Positions 52,657-60,847 of a stretch of DNA of 64,000 bases are shown piece by piece; within the stretch, counting starts at the first letter, position 1; each line of letters starts with the position of its first letter. The notes beneath the pieces are model-generated. The model had not been told where the DNA came from. It ran no database searches and saw nothing but the letters and a program-made list of their open reading frames with translations. The position numbers and the translations under genes were made by a program. This DNA is from Brevibacillus porteri (GTDB taxonomy: Bacteria > Bacillota > Bacilli > Brevibacillales > Brevibacillaceae): contig NZ_PXZO01000025.1 in the NCBI RefSeq assembly GCF_003013475.1, forward strand, positions 1 through 64,000, given 5' to 3'.

Positions 52657-54012
52657 TTGAAAGTGGAACAACATCGAGAAAGCAATCAGCTTGTTGTGGG
52701 CGTCGATGACAAAATCAGTGTGGGCAAGGCGTTTTTACTTGGTTTGCAGCATGTGTTGGCTATGGACTTGTACATTGCTCCTATTATTATTGCTGGGCTG
52801 CTGACCATGGACGCTTCAAGCACTTCTTTCTTTATTCAAATGTGTTTTCTTGCGACGGGTATCGGGACGTTGATCCAGACTGGATTTGGATTGCGTTTGC
52901 CTGTCGTGCAAGGCCCTTCCTATGTACCTATCGGTGCGCTAGCTGCGATCGGCAGTAAGCTGGGGATGGGTGCGATGATTGGCAGCATGATTCCCGGAGC
53001 GCTGTTTGTAGCCCTGATGGGGTATCCATTGAAGTGGTTTGCCAAAGCGGTTCGCAAGTTTATTCCACCGCTAGTCGGCGGGACGGTGATCATCATCGTA
53101 GGCATTGCTTTGATGCCAACTGGGATGGGAAACATTTATCACTCCCCGGGAAATATTTGGACCAACATTTTGATTGCCGCCGTTTCAGCTGGTGTGCTTG
53201 TCATCTGTATGCTGCTGGGCACAAGAGCAAAGGTTGCGGGGGCGTTTTTTAGACTGGTATCTGTCCTGATTGCGATTTTCGTCGGAACGGTAACCGCTGC
53301 TTTTTTTGGAACGGTAGATTTTAGTCCGGTTGGACAAGCACCGTGGCTGTCCATGCCGAAGCTGTTTCCGTATGGGGCTCCTGTATTTGATCTCAGTGCT
53401 GTTTTAACGATGCTTTTTGTTTATATGATTATCATGATTGAAACAACAGGGACTTGGTTCGTCGTCTCTACGGTAACGAACAGTGAATTGACGGAGGAGC
53501 GATTGAATCGCGGTGCTGTCGGTGAAGGCTTGGGGTGCTTTGTCGGGGCATTGTTCGGAGGTACACCTACGACTGGCTATTCCTCCAATGCAGGGTTGAT
53601 TGCGGTGACAGGAGTAGGAAGCCGGATGGCGATTATGGCCGGAGGATTGATCTTGATTGCCCTTGGGCTGGTCCCTAAGCTGTCGGCGGCGATTACTTGT
53701 ATACCGGAGCCAGTCATCAACGGGATTTTTGGGATCGTGTGTGTAGCGATTGTGGCGAATGGGATCAAAGTCATTCAAAACATTACGATTGATGACCGCA
53801 CGATGATGGTCATTGGTCTGCCGATCCTGCTGACGATGGCGGTAACCGTCCTGCCGAAGGACGCACTCGCAGGAGTACCAGATTTCGTGAACTACATTTT
53901 ATCGTCAGGCATTACAGTAGGGGCGTTGGCAACAGTTCTTTTGAATCTGCTCATTCCAGAAGGCAAAAAGAACCGAGCGAAGGTTCCACAACAACAGCCT
54001 GTCAGCAATTGA
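52657..54012 (+). CDS. NCS2-family nucleobase permease
   Basis: Uracil/xanthine/uric acid type permease, 451 residues, about 12-14 membrane segments. Signature elements: GLQHVLAMDLYIAPIIIAG, GLRLPVVQGPSYVPIG (TM3 Q-x-P-S-Y), and the conserved GGTPTTGYSSNAGL substrate motif. Most like xanthine/uric acid permeases (PbuX, PucK); specificity cannot be fixed. TTG start at 52657, or GTG at 52663. Confidence 0.9.
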   Translation: MKVEQHRESNQLVVGVDDKISVGKAFLLGLQHVLAMDLYIAPIIIAGLLTMDASSTSFFIQMCFLATGIGTLIQTGFGLRLPVVQGPSYVPIGALAAIGSKLGMGAMIGSMIPGALFVALMGYPLKWFAKAVRKFIPPLVGGTVIIIVGIALMPTGMGNIYHSPGNIWTNILIAAVSAGVLVICMLLGTRAKVAGAFFRLVSVLIAIFVGTVTAAFFGTVDFSPVGQAPWLSMPKLFPYGAPVFDLSAVLTMLFVYMIIMIETTGTWFVVSTVTNSELTEERLNRGAVGEGLGCFVGALFGGTPTTGYSSNAGLIAVTGVGSRMAIMAGGLILIALGLVPKLSAAITCIPEPVINGIFGIVCVAIVANGIKVIQNITIDDRTMMVIGLPILLTMAVTVLPKDALAGVPDFVNYILSSGITVGALATVLLNLLIPEGKKNRAKVPQQQPVSN

Positions 54013-54017
54013 TAAAA

Positions 54018-54053
54018 AACAGCCCGCGAAGCTGAGCTTCCGGGCTGTTTTTG
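54018..54053. terminator. terminator
   Basis: AACAGCCCG pairs with CGGGCTGTTTTT, with inner GAAGCT/AGCTTC pairs. It lies between convergent genes. Confidence 0.88.
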
Positions 54054-54058
54054 CATGG

Positions 54059-55033
54059 TTATTTTTTCGTTCCGGTCAAATACTGCACAGCTTCATCCAG
54101 CTGCTTTTCAATCAGAATGGCGTCGTATCCTAGCCATCTGTCCACGTCGACAACATAAACATGGTTATTTTTGACGGCAGGCAAGTTTTTCCACAGACTG
54201 CTTTGCTCGATTTCTTTTAGATATTGGGTGGCATCTTCCCCTGGGAACAGCATCAGGAAAATATGGTCAGCCGTATATTCTGGCAAAAGCTCCATCGACA
54301 GGTCATTTGACCAGAACAGCGGGTCTTTTTCAATCTCGGTCTTGATGAGTGCAGGTGGCGTCAACTGTAGATCGTTGTACAAAACATGCCCCATATTACG
54401 AGCGCCGTACATTTTGATTGTTTTCGCACGGACGTTCATAGCTGCCACGGTCTCGTTTTTTCCGACCTTGGCTTGTACGAGCTTGCGAGCTTCTTCCACC
54501 TTTGCTTTGTACTTTTCTTCCCAAGCCTTTCCTTCTTTCTCCATGCCTAGTGCTTTCGCTACCTTCTGTACATGACCAAAGACATCGTGTTGATCAAAAT
54601 CGATTGCAACAACGGGGGCGATTTTTGTCAGCTTCTCATATACTTGTTGTTCGTCATCGGAGCCTGTCAGGATCAAGTCAGGCTGCAATTCAAGGATTTT
54701 CTCCAGATTGTAAGCATCATAATCTCCCACGACTTCGATGCCACTGACCAACGGAGCCATGTCCACACCTTCCATATGTCCCTTCAATGCTCCGATTGGC
54801 TTCACACCTAGAGCAAGCATAGAGCCCACATATTGCAGGGCTACGACACGTTTTGGCTTCAAGGGAATGGTGGATTCGCCTTTCGCGTGCTTCAATACGC
54901 GTGTTTCGCCACCTTTGTTCTCTTGTGCAGGTGCCGATGGATTAGGGCTGGCTGTCTGACCGCATGCCGTGAGCAAGAGCAAGGAAAGCATCATGAATCC
55001 GGGCAGCCAAGCTTGTATGCGTAATCGTTTCAT
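54059..55033 (-). CDS. siderophore ABC transporter substrate-binding lipoprotein
   Basis: 324 residues, FecB/FhuD type. Lipoprotein signal with lipobox LLTAC. Binding fold with KPKRVVALQYVGSMLALGVKPIG at the start and NNHVYVVDVDRWLGYDAILIEKQLDEAV at the end, as in iron-hydroxamate and catecholate siderophore receptors. A Fur box sits just upstream. No permease or ATPase genes are adjacent, so they must be encoded elsewhere. ATG 55033 is 7 nt after GGAGG. Confidence 0.92.
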   Translation of the reverse strand: MKRLRIQAWLPGFMMLSLLLLTACGQTASPNPSAPAQENKGGETRVLKHAKGESTIPLKPKRVVALQYVGSMLALGVKPIGALKGHMEGVDMAPLVSGIEVVGDYDAYNLEKILELQPDLILTGSDDEQQVYEKLTKIAPVVAIDFDQHDVFGHVQKVAKALGMEKEGKAWEEKYKAKVEEARKLVQAKVGKNETVAAMNVRAKTIKMYGARNMGHVLYNDLQLTPPALIKTEIEKDPLFWSNDLSMELLPEYTADHIFLMLFPGEDATQYLKEIEQSSLWKNLPAVKNNHVYVVDVDRWLGYDAILIEKQLDEAVQYLTGTKK

Positions 55034-55050
55034 CGTATATCCTCCATGAA

Positions 55051-55065
55051 TGAAAATGATTCTCA
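55051..55065. promoter_or_regulatory. Fur box
   Basis: TGAAAATGATTCTCA matches the 7-1-7 Fur consensus TGATAATNATTATCA at 13 of 15 positions and overlaps the promoter region of the siderophore-binding gene, suggesting iron repression. Confidence 0.75.
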
Positions 55066-55100
55066 TTAACGAAGTTCATCTTACCCTGAATGTACTCTTT

Positions 55101-56747
55101 TCATCCATGGAGAATGATCCGTTTTTCTTTGGACAATGTGGTGGTGTTAGAATGGGTCAAAATTTGGACGATCTCTTCCAGTTGGATGTCGAGGGAGAGG
55201 GGATCATACGAAAACCAAATCGGGTTGAGAATGACCACTTGCCCTTTTTGTACAGCAGGAATTCGTTGCCACACATCCTGTTTCATTAACTCTTTGAAGT
55301 GTGCCCGTGAGAGATCATCATCAAAAATATGAACGAACAGCCAATCTGCTGCGTACTGGCTTAATTGATTCTCGTTGATTTTGGTCGCCCAAAAATTGGG
55401 GTTGCGTGTCAACTCTTCTTGAATGATTCTGGGTGGCGTCAGCTTCAAGGATTTGTATAGTACATGCCCGATATTTCTGGCACCGTATGCAAATAGGCTC
55501 TGTGGACGCACATTGAGGATCAAGAAAGTTTCTTCCTTTTGGATATGAGCGTCGATGCATCGCTTCGCCTTCAAAACCTTCTGTTCATGCTGCCTGAGCC
55601 ACATGTGTGCCTGATCTTTCATGCAAAGCACATCGGCCAGTATGTTCAAATGACCAAATACATCATGCGCAAGCCACGGAAGTGCAAGAGTAGGTGCAAT
55701 CTTGGAGAAAGTAGCGCAATCTCCTGTCGATTCGGTCAAAATAAACGTCGGTTGCAATGGTTCGATCAAGTCTGGCGTGTTCTCGGGCAGGCTGACAATC
55801 TCATCTGCCTCTTTCATCCGCAATTGCTCGCGTAAATAAGTGACCTGCTCTTCCGGAGCGCCAACCGGTCTGATTCCCAGTGCCAATAAATACTCGGCAT
55901 AGTGGAAGGTGACGGGCGCCATTTGCTTCTGATTCATGCGGACAAAGACAGTTGGCGACACGCCTATCTGCTGTTTGAAGCGTCTGCTGAAGTAAAACTC
56001 ATCGGCATAACCGACCAGGCGTGCTACTTCGCGCAATCGTTTATTCGATTCGCGAAGTAGCGTCTTCGCATGCTCCATCCGGCAGCTCGTCAAATATTCG
56101 ATCGGGCTTTTTCCGACCTTTTTCTTGAAGACTTCGGAGTAATACCGAGGGGTAAGGCCAGCTCGATTCGCCAAATCGTCTAAGGTGATTGGCTCCGCAT
56201 AATTTGTATGAATGTAAGAAAGAGTCTGATCGACAACGTTTGATGTTTCTATGGTAGATTGCTGTTCTGCATGGCTCCAAATCAGATTTAGCAATTGCTG
56301 AAAGCGAATTTGATTTTGAAAAGCTTCCAACGGATCAATGGTTTGTCGATGGGCAAACAGCGTGAGGGCAAGCTCCGTGCCGTGATCGACCTGGTGAAAT
56401 AAACATGAGCTGTGGTCCAGATGCCAGGAAAGACTCGGGCTGTAAGCGTTGGTGACCTGATCTGACTGTTGCAGGGCATCAAAATAAAATACGAGGAAAC
56501 GGAGTGGATCTTCTGTATCAGCGCGTACTTGCCTCGCAGATTCTCGAGAAAGAACCAGCACACTTCCATCTAGTAGAGTGGCTTGATCCAACACGTTCAG
56601 CATCCGGCCCGTTCCTTTTGTCACGATGAGCACGGCATGGGTAGATCCGCCGGAAAACGTCCATGCTTCTGTCGGTGACAAGGTGACCTGCTGTATGTCT
56701 TGAAGTAAAAACAAAGGAGTGGGCATTAGCACTGCATTTCCTATCAT
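55101..56747 (-). CDS. AraC regulator fused to siderophore-binding domain (Btr-like)
   Basis: 548 residues. N-terminal cupin-like sensor (1-150), AraC double HTH (about 168-265: LDDLANRAGLTPRYYSEVFK, LREVARLVGYADEFYFSRRF), then a FecB/FhuD-type siderophore-binding domain (about 275-545: PEEQVTYLREQLRMKEADEI, PRIIQEELTRNPNFW). It corresponds to Btr of B. subtilis, which activates siderophore uptake when loaded. It starts inside the stop of the OsmC gene (ATGA). Confidence 0.9.
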   Translation of the reverse strand: MIGNAVLMPTPLFLLQDIQQVTLSPTEAWTFSGGSTHAVLIVTKGTGRMLNVLDQATLLDGSVLVLSRESARQVRADTEDPLRFLVFYFDALQQSDQVTNAYSPSLSWHLDHSSCLFHQVDHGTELALTLFAHRQTIDPLEAFQNQIRFQQLLNLIWSHAEQQSTIETSNVVDQTLSYIHTNYAEPITLDDLANRAGLTPRYYSEVFKKKVGKSPIEYLTSCRMEHAKTLLRESNKRLREVARLVGYADEFYFSRRFKQQIGVSPTVFVRMNQKQMAPVTFHYAEYLLALGIRPVGAPEEQVTYLREQLRMKEADEIVSLPENTPDLIEPLQPTFILTESTGDCATFSKIAPTLALPWLAHDVFGHLNILADVLCMKDQAHMWLRQHEQKVLKAKRCIDAHIQKEETFLILNVRPQSLFAYGARNIGHVLYKSLKLTPPRIIQEELTRNPNFWATKINENQLSQYAADWLFVHIFDDDLSRAHFKELMKQDVWQRIPAVQKGQVVILNPIWFSYDPLSLDIQLEEIVQILTHSNTTTLSKEKRIILHG

Positions 56748-57160
56748 GATACCAATTCGAAGGACTCGGTTACGACGATGCTTCCCTTGACAGATTGGAC
56801 CATCGGGCAGTTTTTGCTCGCGGCTTCAATGGCTTTTTGCACTTTTTCTTCTTTCATATTTTCACCCGTAATGATGAAGTGGAGGTGAATTTTTTCAACC
56901 CGATTTGCCTCTGCCTCATTTCGCTGCACATCTGCTGTTACTTTCATATCCGTGCACGGCATTCTCATCTTGTCCAATACTTTTCGCAAAACACCGCCAC
57001 TGCAAACAGCGATGGAAGAGACCAAGAGCTGGTAGGGGCGAAAGCCATACTGTTCATCACCCGATACATGCAGCTCACCGTAGGACAGTTGCGTGACAAA
57101 GCCATTTTCTTTCGCTTGAAATTCCATGCGTAACCCTCCCTTGAAATGGTTTTTCTTCAT
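56744..57160 (-). CDS. OsmC-family protein
   Basis: 138 residues, OsmC/Ohr-like fold. SIAVCSGGVLRKVLDKMRMP carries the first catalytic cysteine, and ASKNCPMVQSVKGSI the second, as in the YhfA branch of hydroperoxide-related proteins. First gene of a three-gene minus-strand group with the Btr-like regulator and siderophore-binding lipoprotein. Confidence 0.85.
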   Translation of the reverse strand: MKKNHFKGGLRMEFQAKENGFVTQLSYGELHVSGDEQYGFRPYQLLVSSIAVCSGGVLRKVLDKMRMPCTDMKVTADVQRNEAEANRVEKIHLHFIITGENMKEEKVQKAIEAASKNCPMVQSVKGSIVVTESFELVS

Positions 57161-57167
57161 TATAAGG

Positions 57168-57214
57168 AAAAAGGCTCCTGTGCGACAGTAATCTATCGGT
57201 ACAGGAACCTTTTC
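57168..57214 (-). terminator. terminator after rocB
   Basis: AAGG-TCCTGT pairs with ACAGGA-CCTT around a 20-base loop; the T run on the minus-strand side favours termination of rocB. Confidence 0.65.
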
Positions 57215-57221
57215 CTATTTG

Positions 57222-58859
57222 CTATTCTTTCCATGCTTTCCCATTTTGCAAAAGAGACTGGATACAACGAGGAAGCATGTCTTTTAACGTATCGAATGCA
57301 TAGTCGACGTCTAGACGCTCTGTCCATTGATGGGCGTCACGTCCGACTGGACCGAGGTTCATGACAGGTACATCAAAAGCTTCGAGCTCCTGAAGCGGAA
57401 TGGAGTAGCCGTTGTCCCACAAAGGCATGTTTGCTACCAATGGCTTCATGGATGCCGCCGGATATTGGAGTCCGACGTAGCTTAAGTCAGAGATACCGCC
57501 AAAGTAGTTTTGTTTGACCAAATTGACCTGGTGCTGATCTCTCGCGTATGCTTTCATCTCTTCCATCGTTTGCTGGATCAGAGGATGATTGCGCGAGCTG
57601 ACTGCCGGGTAAAACGGCGGAGCGAAGAACAAGATCATCATCGGCGACAGTTCTTTGCACAGAATCGCTAATTGATCCACCAGCTCGATCGTGGTGTCGC
57701 GATCGTCCTTGTCGCCGCGGTTGGCGATGACATCTGCTTCCAGCTGGCGCAGCTTTTCTTCCCCGTACGTTTTCTTCGCATAGGCATACAGTTCTTCGTA
57801 AGTCATGACGGAAATGGACAGATCGCGCGGGCTAAAAGGCGCAAAGTTGGCAAACTGGCTCGCGTGTTTGAGATAGTTTTGTTTCATGCGCTCTGCGACA
57901 TTTCTTGCGGATTCCAGCAGCGGCTCTACGACATCCTCCATTTGCTTTTCCAGCAGGAACAGGTTGAACAGTGTCACAGCACGATGCGGAATTTGCACAG
58001 AGTACTCTTTTTTCAGATCCTTTTGAATCAGGTTCGTCGGCGGAGGAGATGCTTCTCCCTCGACGACCTCGCAGAAGGATGTGTTCAGCTCCAGCTCACA
58101 TGTCATTTGAGAGGCCATGTAATTGCCGTTTAACCCAGCAAAAGGCTCGCCGACATGTGTTTCTTTGCCGTAGCAGAGGAAGCCTGGCAGCACTTTTCCG
58201 ATGGAGCCTGTGTACAAGTACGTATTCGTATCCCCTGGATAGCGGGTAAACATCGGCTCGGAGTTGAGCACGGTCGTGTAGCTCAGGTCGAACTCTTCGG
58301 CGATTTTCAACAGTGCTGGGACTGCTGCACGCATCCCGACAGAATTCACCTCTTCGTCAGGGACGGTCAGAAGCAAAATGTTGCCGTCGAACTCTCCCGC
58401 AATCGCTTGCTCAATCATCGACATGTGCAGCGTCAGTCCGCATTTCATATCCATGGTGCCACGGCCAAACAGCCAGTTGCCGGTACGAATATCCTGTTGA
58501 ACGTCTGCTGGCATATCCGCTTGGTTTTGCAGGAAGAGAGGAGTGAGGGTCTTCGGATCAAAAGCATGCTTCATCCAAGCACCGTAATCCTCGACATCGA
58601 CCACATCAAAATGGCTGACGAGAATGACGGTGTCCCGTACACCTTCTTTTTTAACCAGAGCAGTGACAAAATGGCGCCCGTCCCCGGTCGGATTCGCACG
58701 CACATGATCGGGATTGGCTTGATAATAAGGCAGGGTGCGCAATTGATCGACGACGTAGCTAGGCAAGTCCTTCTCGGCAGCTGATCCTGTAATGCTTGGA
58801 ATGCTTACCAAATTGCACAAGAGATCAACGAGCTGCTCTTTTGTTTGCCATTTTTGCAT
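57222..58859 (-). CDS. rocB: arginine utilisation protein RocB (M20 peptidase fold)
   Basis: 545 residues, the length and pattern of RocB, a metallopeptidase-M20-type protein of arginine catabolism. Metal-site segments: ILVSHFDVVDVEDYGAW, RGTMDMKCGLTLHMSMIEQ and DEEVNSVGMRAAVP. Catalytic activity is unproven in the family. It sits upstream of nothing on the minus strand and next to the IclR gene. Confidence 0.9.
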   Translation of the reverse strand: MQKWQTKEQLVDLLCNLVSIPSITGSAAEKDLPSYVVDQLRTLPYYQANPDHVRANPTGDGRHFVTALVKKEGVRDTVILVSHFDVVDVEDYGAWMKHAFDPKTLTPLFLQNQADMPADVQQDIRTGNWLFGRGTMDMKCGLTLHMSMIEQAIAGEFDGNILLLTVPDEEVNSVGMRAAVPALLKIAEEFDLSYTTVLNSEPMFTRYPGDTNTYLYTGSIGKVLPGFLCYGKETHVGEPFAGLNGNYMASQMTCELELNTSFCEVVEGEASPPPTNLIQKDLKKEYSVQIPHRAVTLFNLFLLEKQMEDVVEPLLESARNVAERMKQNYLKHASQFANFAPFSPRDLSISVMTYEELYAYAKKTYGEEKLRQLEADVIANRGDKDDRDTTIELVDQLAILCKELSPMMILFFAPPFYPAVSSRNHPLIQQTMEEMKAYARDQHQVNLVKQNYFGGISDLSYVGLQYPAASMKPLVANMPLWDNGYSIPLQELEAFDVPVMNLGPVGRDAHQWTERLDVDYAFDTLKDMLPRCIQSLLQNGKAWKE

Positions 58860-58861
58860 AA

Positions 58862-58912
58862 AAAACGCCTCCGTTTTCCGTATAGTGAAAACTGTTTCCG
58901 TTTAGTGGGCAA
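58862..58912 (-). promoter_or_regulatory. candidate regulator-binding repeats upstream of rocB
   Basis: Two direct copies of TTTCCGTNTAGTG (about 58873-58885 and 58893-58905); the first is part of a GTTTTC..GAAAAC dyad. Position suits control of rocB by the adjacent IclR-type protein. Confidence 0.45.
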
Positions 58913-58917
58913 AAAAA

Positions 58918-59658
58918 TTAAGGTAAGGCACCGATCTTGTGGGAAATTTCTTGGGCACTTTGTTGGGTTTGTTCAATGAGTGAGGACAACAGTTGTTCGT
59001 TGATCCGATAGCTCGGAACGCCGATACTCAAAGCGCCCACGACCTTTTGGTTGACACCGAAGATAGGAGCGGCAATGGATGCGGTACCCTCGGTTTTCTC
59101 ACCGTAGCTTGCTGCATAGCCGTTTTGTCTGATTTCTGGCAGTCGTTCTAACAGCTCGCGACGTTTTTCTGCATCCGGGATTAAATCGGTCACGATTTGC
59201 TCTGCTTCGGTCGGATTCATGCTGGCGAGAATCGTTTTGTTTGCCGCACCGATATGTAGCGGAATACGCTCGCCCAGATTATCCATGCTTCTGACAGACA
59301 TGGGACCTTCTACTCGTTCGAGTACGATGGCATGAGAGCCCTGTGGAATGTTCAGATAGACGGTTTCTCGTACATCTGCTGCCAATCGCTCCATGACAGT
59401 TCGGGCGACAGCGCGCATGTCCATCTTGTCCAGGATACGCAGCCCGATTTCCATCCACGTATAGCCGACCTTGTACTGCTTGCTCTCAGGAACCTGGAGG
59501 ATGAGTCCATGCTTGATGAGGCTGCTTATTAAACGGTGTACGGTACTCAGTGGCAGGTTCGTTTGTTCAGCAATTTCCGAGATGGACCAATGCTGCTTGT
59601 TTGGATCTGATACCAGGACGGAGATGATGCTCATCGCCCGGTCAATCGATTGTACCAA
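58918..59658 (-). CDS. IclR-family transcriptional regulator
   Basis: 246 residues. N-terminal winged HTH (about 1-70; WSISEIAEQTNLPLSTVHRL) and the IclR effector domain (about 75-240; YLNIPQGSHAIVLERVEG, PLHIGAANKTILASM, YGEKTEGTASIAAPIFG). TTG start after CAGGAGG. It is positioned between rocB and the divergent dimethylargininase gene, so it probably regulates both. Confidence 0.92.
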   Translation of the reverse strand: MVQSIDRAMSIISVLVSDPNKQHWSISEIAEQTNLPLSTVHRLISSLIKHGLILQVPESKQYKVGYTWMEIGLRILDKMDMRAVARTVMERLAADVRETVYLNIPQGSHAIVLERVEGPMSVRSMDNLGERIPLHIGAANKTILASMNPTEAEQIVTDLIPDAEKRRELLERLPEIRQNGYAASYGEKTEGTASIAAPIFGVNQKVVGALSIGVPSYRINEQLLSSLIEQTQQSAQEISHKIGALP

Positions 59659-59783
59659 CGTACGTTACCTCCTGGCTTTGTTGCATAGTGACTGCTTTTC
59701 GAATGTCACGCCAGCTTAATATGACCTCAATCTATCAGAATTTTTCAGCCGAATCAATATAATTTAGACCAGATAAAAATTCG

Positions 59784-59813
59784 TTGACAAAAAATTTGAA
59801 ACTATTTTACATT
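59784..59813 (+). promoter_or_regulatory. candidate sigma-A promoter of ddaH
   Basis: TTGACA, an 18 nt spacer, then TACATT. Confidence 0.5.
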
Positions 59814-59841
59814 AAGAGTGTAATTTTGTATTGCAGAAGCG

Positions 59842-59858
59842 ATTCCACAATGCGGAAT
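59842..59858. promoter_or_regulatory. candidate IclR operator
   Basis: ATTCC-ACAATGC-GGAAT, a 17 bp palindrome of the TTCC-N7-GGAA form bound by several IclR-family proteins. It lies about 25 bp downstream of the expected ddaH start point, between the divergent genes. Confidence 0.55.
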
Positions 59859-60010
59859 ATTTCTGAGTGATTGCTCAGAGGAGAATGAATGCAACATGGT
59901 GGCGATGAACAAGCAAAAGTAGCAGAAGCGGAAGCGTTTACATGCTCGTTTCTCCGTCGCCCACTGTTAGACAAAAGCAAGATTCGAAAACAGAAGGGAG
60001 ATCTATCATC

Positions 60011-60775
60011 ATGAAATTTTCACGTGCGATTGTAAGAAAACCGGGAAATAGCTATGTAAATGGTTTGACGACTTCTGATTTGGGTACACCTGATTTTGAA
60101 CTTGCTCTTAAACAGCATGCCGCTTATGTAGAAGCGCTGAAACAGACAGGTCTGGATGTAACCGTTCTGGAAGCGGACGAGCGTTTCCCGGATTCTACGT
60201 TTGTGGAAGATTCAGCTGTCCTCACGGAAAAGTGCGCCGTCATCACCAATCCCGGTGCAGAAAGCCGCAATGGTGAAATTGAGGATATGAAATTGGTGCT
60301 TCCTCGTTTCTATGACACGATTGAATATATTCAGGCCCCTGGCTTCCTCGATGGTGGAGACGTTATGCAGGTAGACAACCATTTTTATGTCGGTCTGTCG
60401 ACACGCACGAATGAAGAAGGAGCGATCCAGTTCCGCGAGATTCTCTCCAAATACGGATATGAGGTCACGATTGTCCCGTTGAAAGAGTTTTTCCACCTGA
60501 AAACAGGTATTGCCTACCTCGGCAATGACTTGCTGGTTCTGGCTGGGGAGTTCATCGATTCTGAAGTGTTTAGCCAATACAAGCATCTGATCGTGGAAAA
60601 AGAAGTCGAGTACTCTGCGAACTGCATCCATATCAACGACTACGTCATCATTCCAAAAGGCTTTGAGAGCACGAAAAAGCAAATCACTGACGCTGGCTAC
60701 AACGTGATTGAGCTGGATATGTCTGAATTCCGTAAACAAGACGGAGGATTGAGCTGCCTGTCCCTGCGTTTCTAG
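60011..60775 (+). CDS. ddaH: dimethylarginine dimethylaminohydrolase
   Basis: 254 residues, guanidino-modifying fold. It hydrolyses N-methylated arginine to citrulline and methylamines, or a related guanidine. Conserved substrate residues: PDSTFVEDSAV, the general-base His in FFHLKTGIAYLGND (about 162) and catalytic Cys in GGLSCLSLRF (about 249). ATG 60011 follows GAAGGGAG; the longer frame from 59942 is upstream DNA. The neighbouring permease and RocB support an arginine-type substrate. Confidence 0.9.
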   Translation: MKFSRAIVRKPGNSYVNGLTTSDLGTPDFELALKQHAAYVEALKQTGLDVTVLEADERFPDSTFVEDSAVLTEKCAVITNPGAESRNGEIEDMKLVLPRFYDTIEYIQAPGFLDGGDVMQVDNHFYVGLSTRTNEEGAIQFREILSKYGYEVTIVPLKEFFHLKTGIAYLGNDLLVLAGEFIDSEVFSQYKHLIVEKEVEYSANCIHINDYVIIPKGFESTKKQITDAGYNVIELDMSEFRKQDGGLSCLSLRF

Positions 60776-60800
60776 CGCAGGCAGTTCTCTCTTCTTTTAT
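60755..60800 (+). terminator. weak hairpin after ddaH
   Basis: CTGCCTG and CAGGCAG flank the stop codon, then TTCTCTCTTCTTTT. It may partly terminate before the permease gene. Confidence 0.4.
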
Positions 60801-60847
60801 AGACCCCTGATAGACCTCTTAATAAGCTGGTGAAAGAGAGGAATCAT

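Larger units (their letters stand above)
59659..60010. other. intergenic control region
   Basis: No gene. It holds the candidate promoter (59784-59813), an IclR-type palindrome (59842-59858) and a CTGAG-CTCAG hairpin. Confidence 0.6.
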
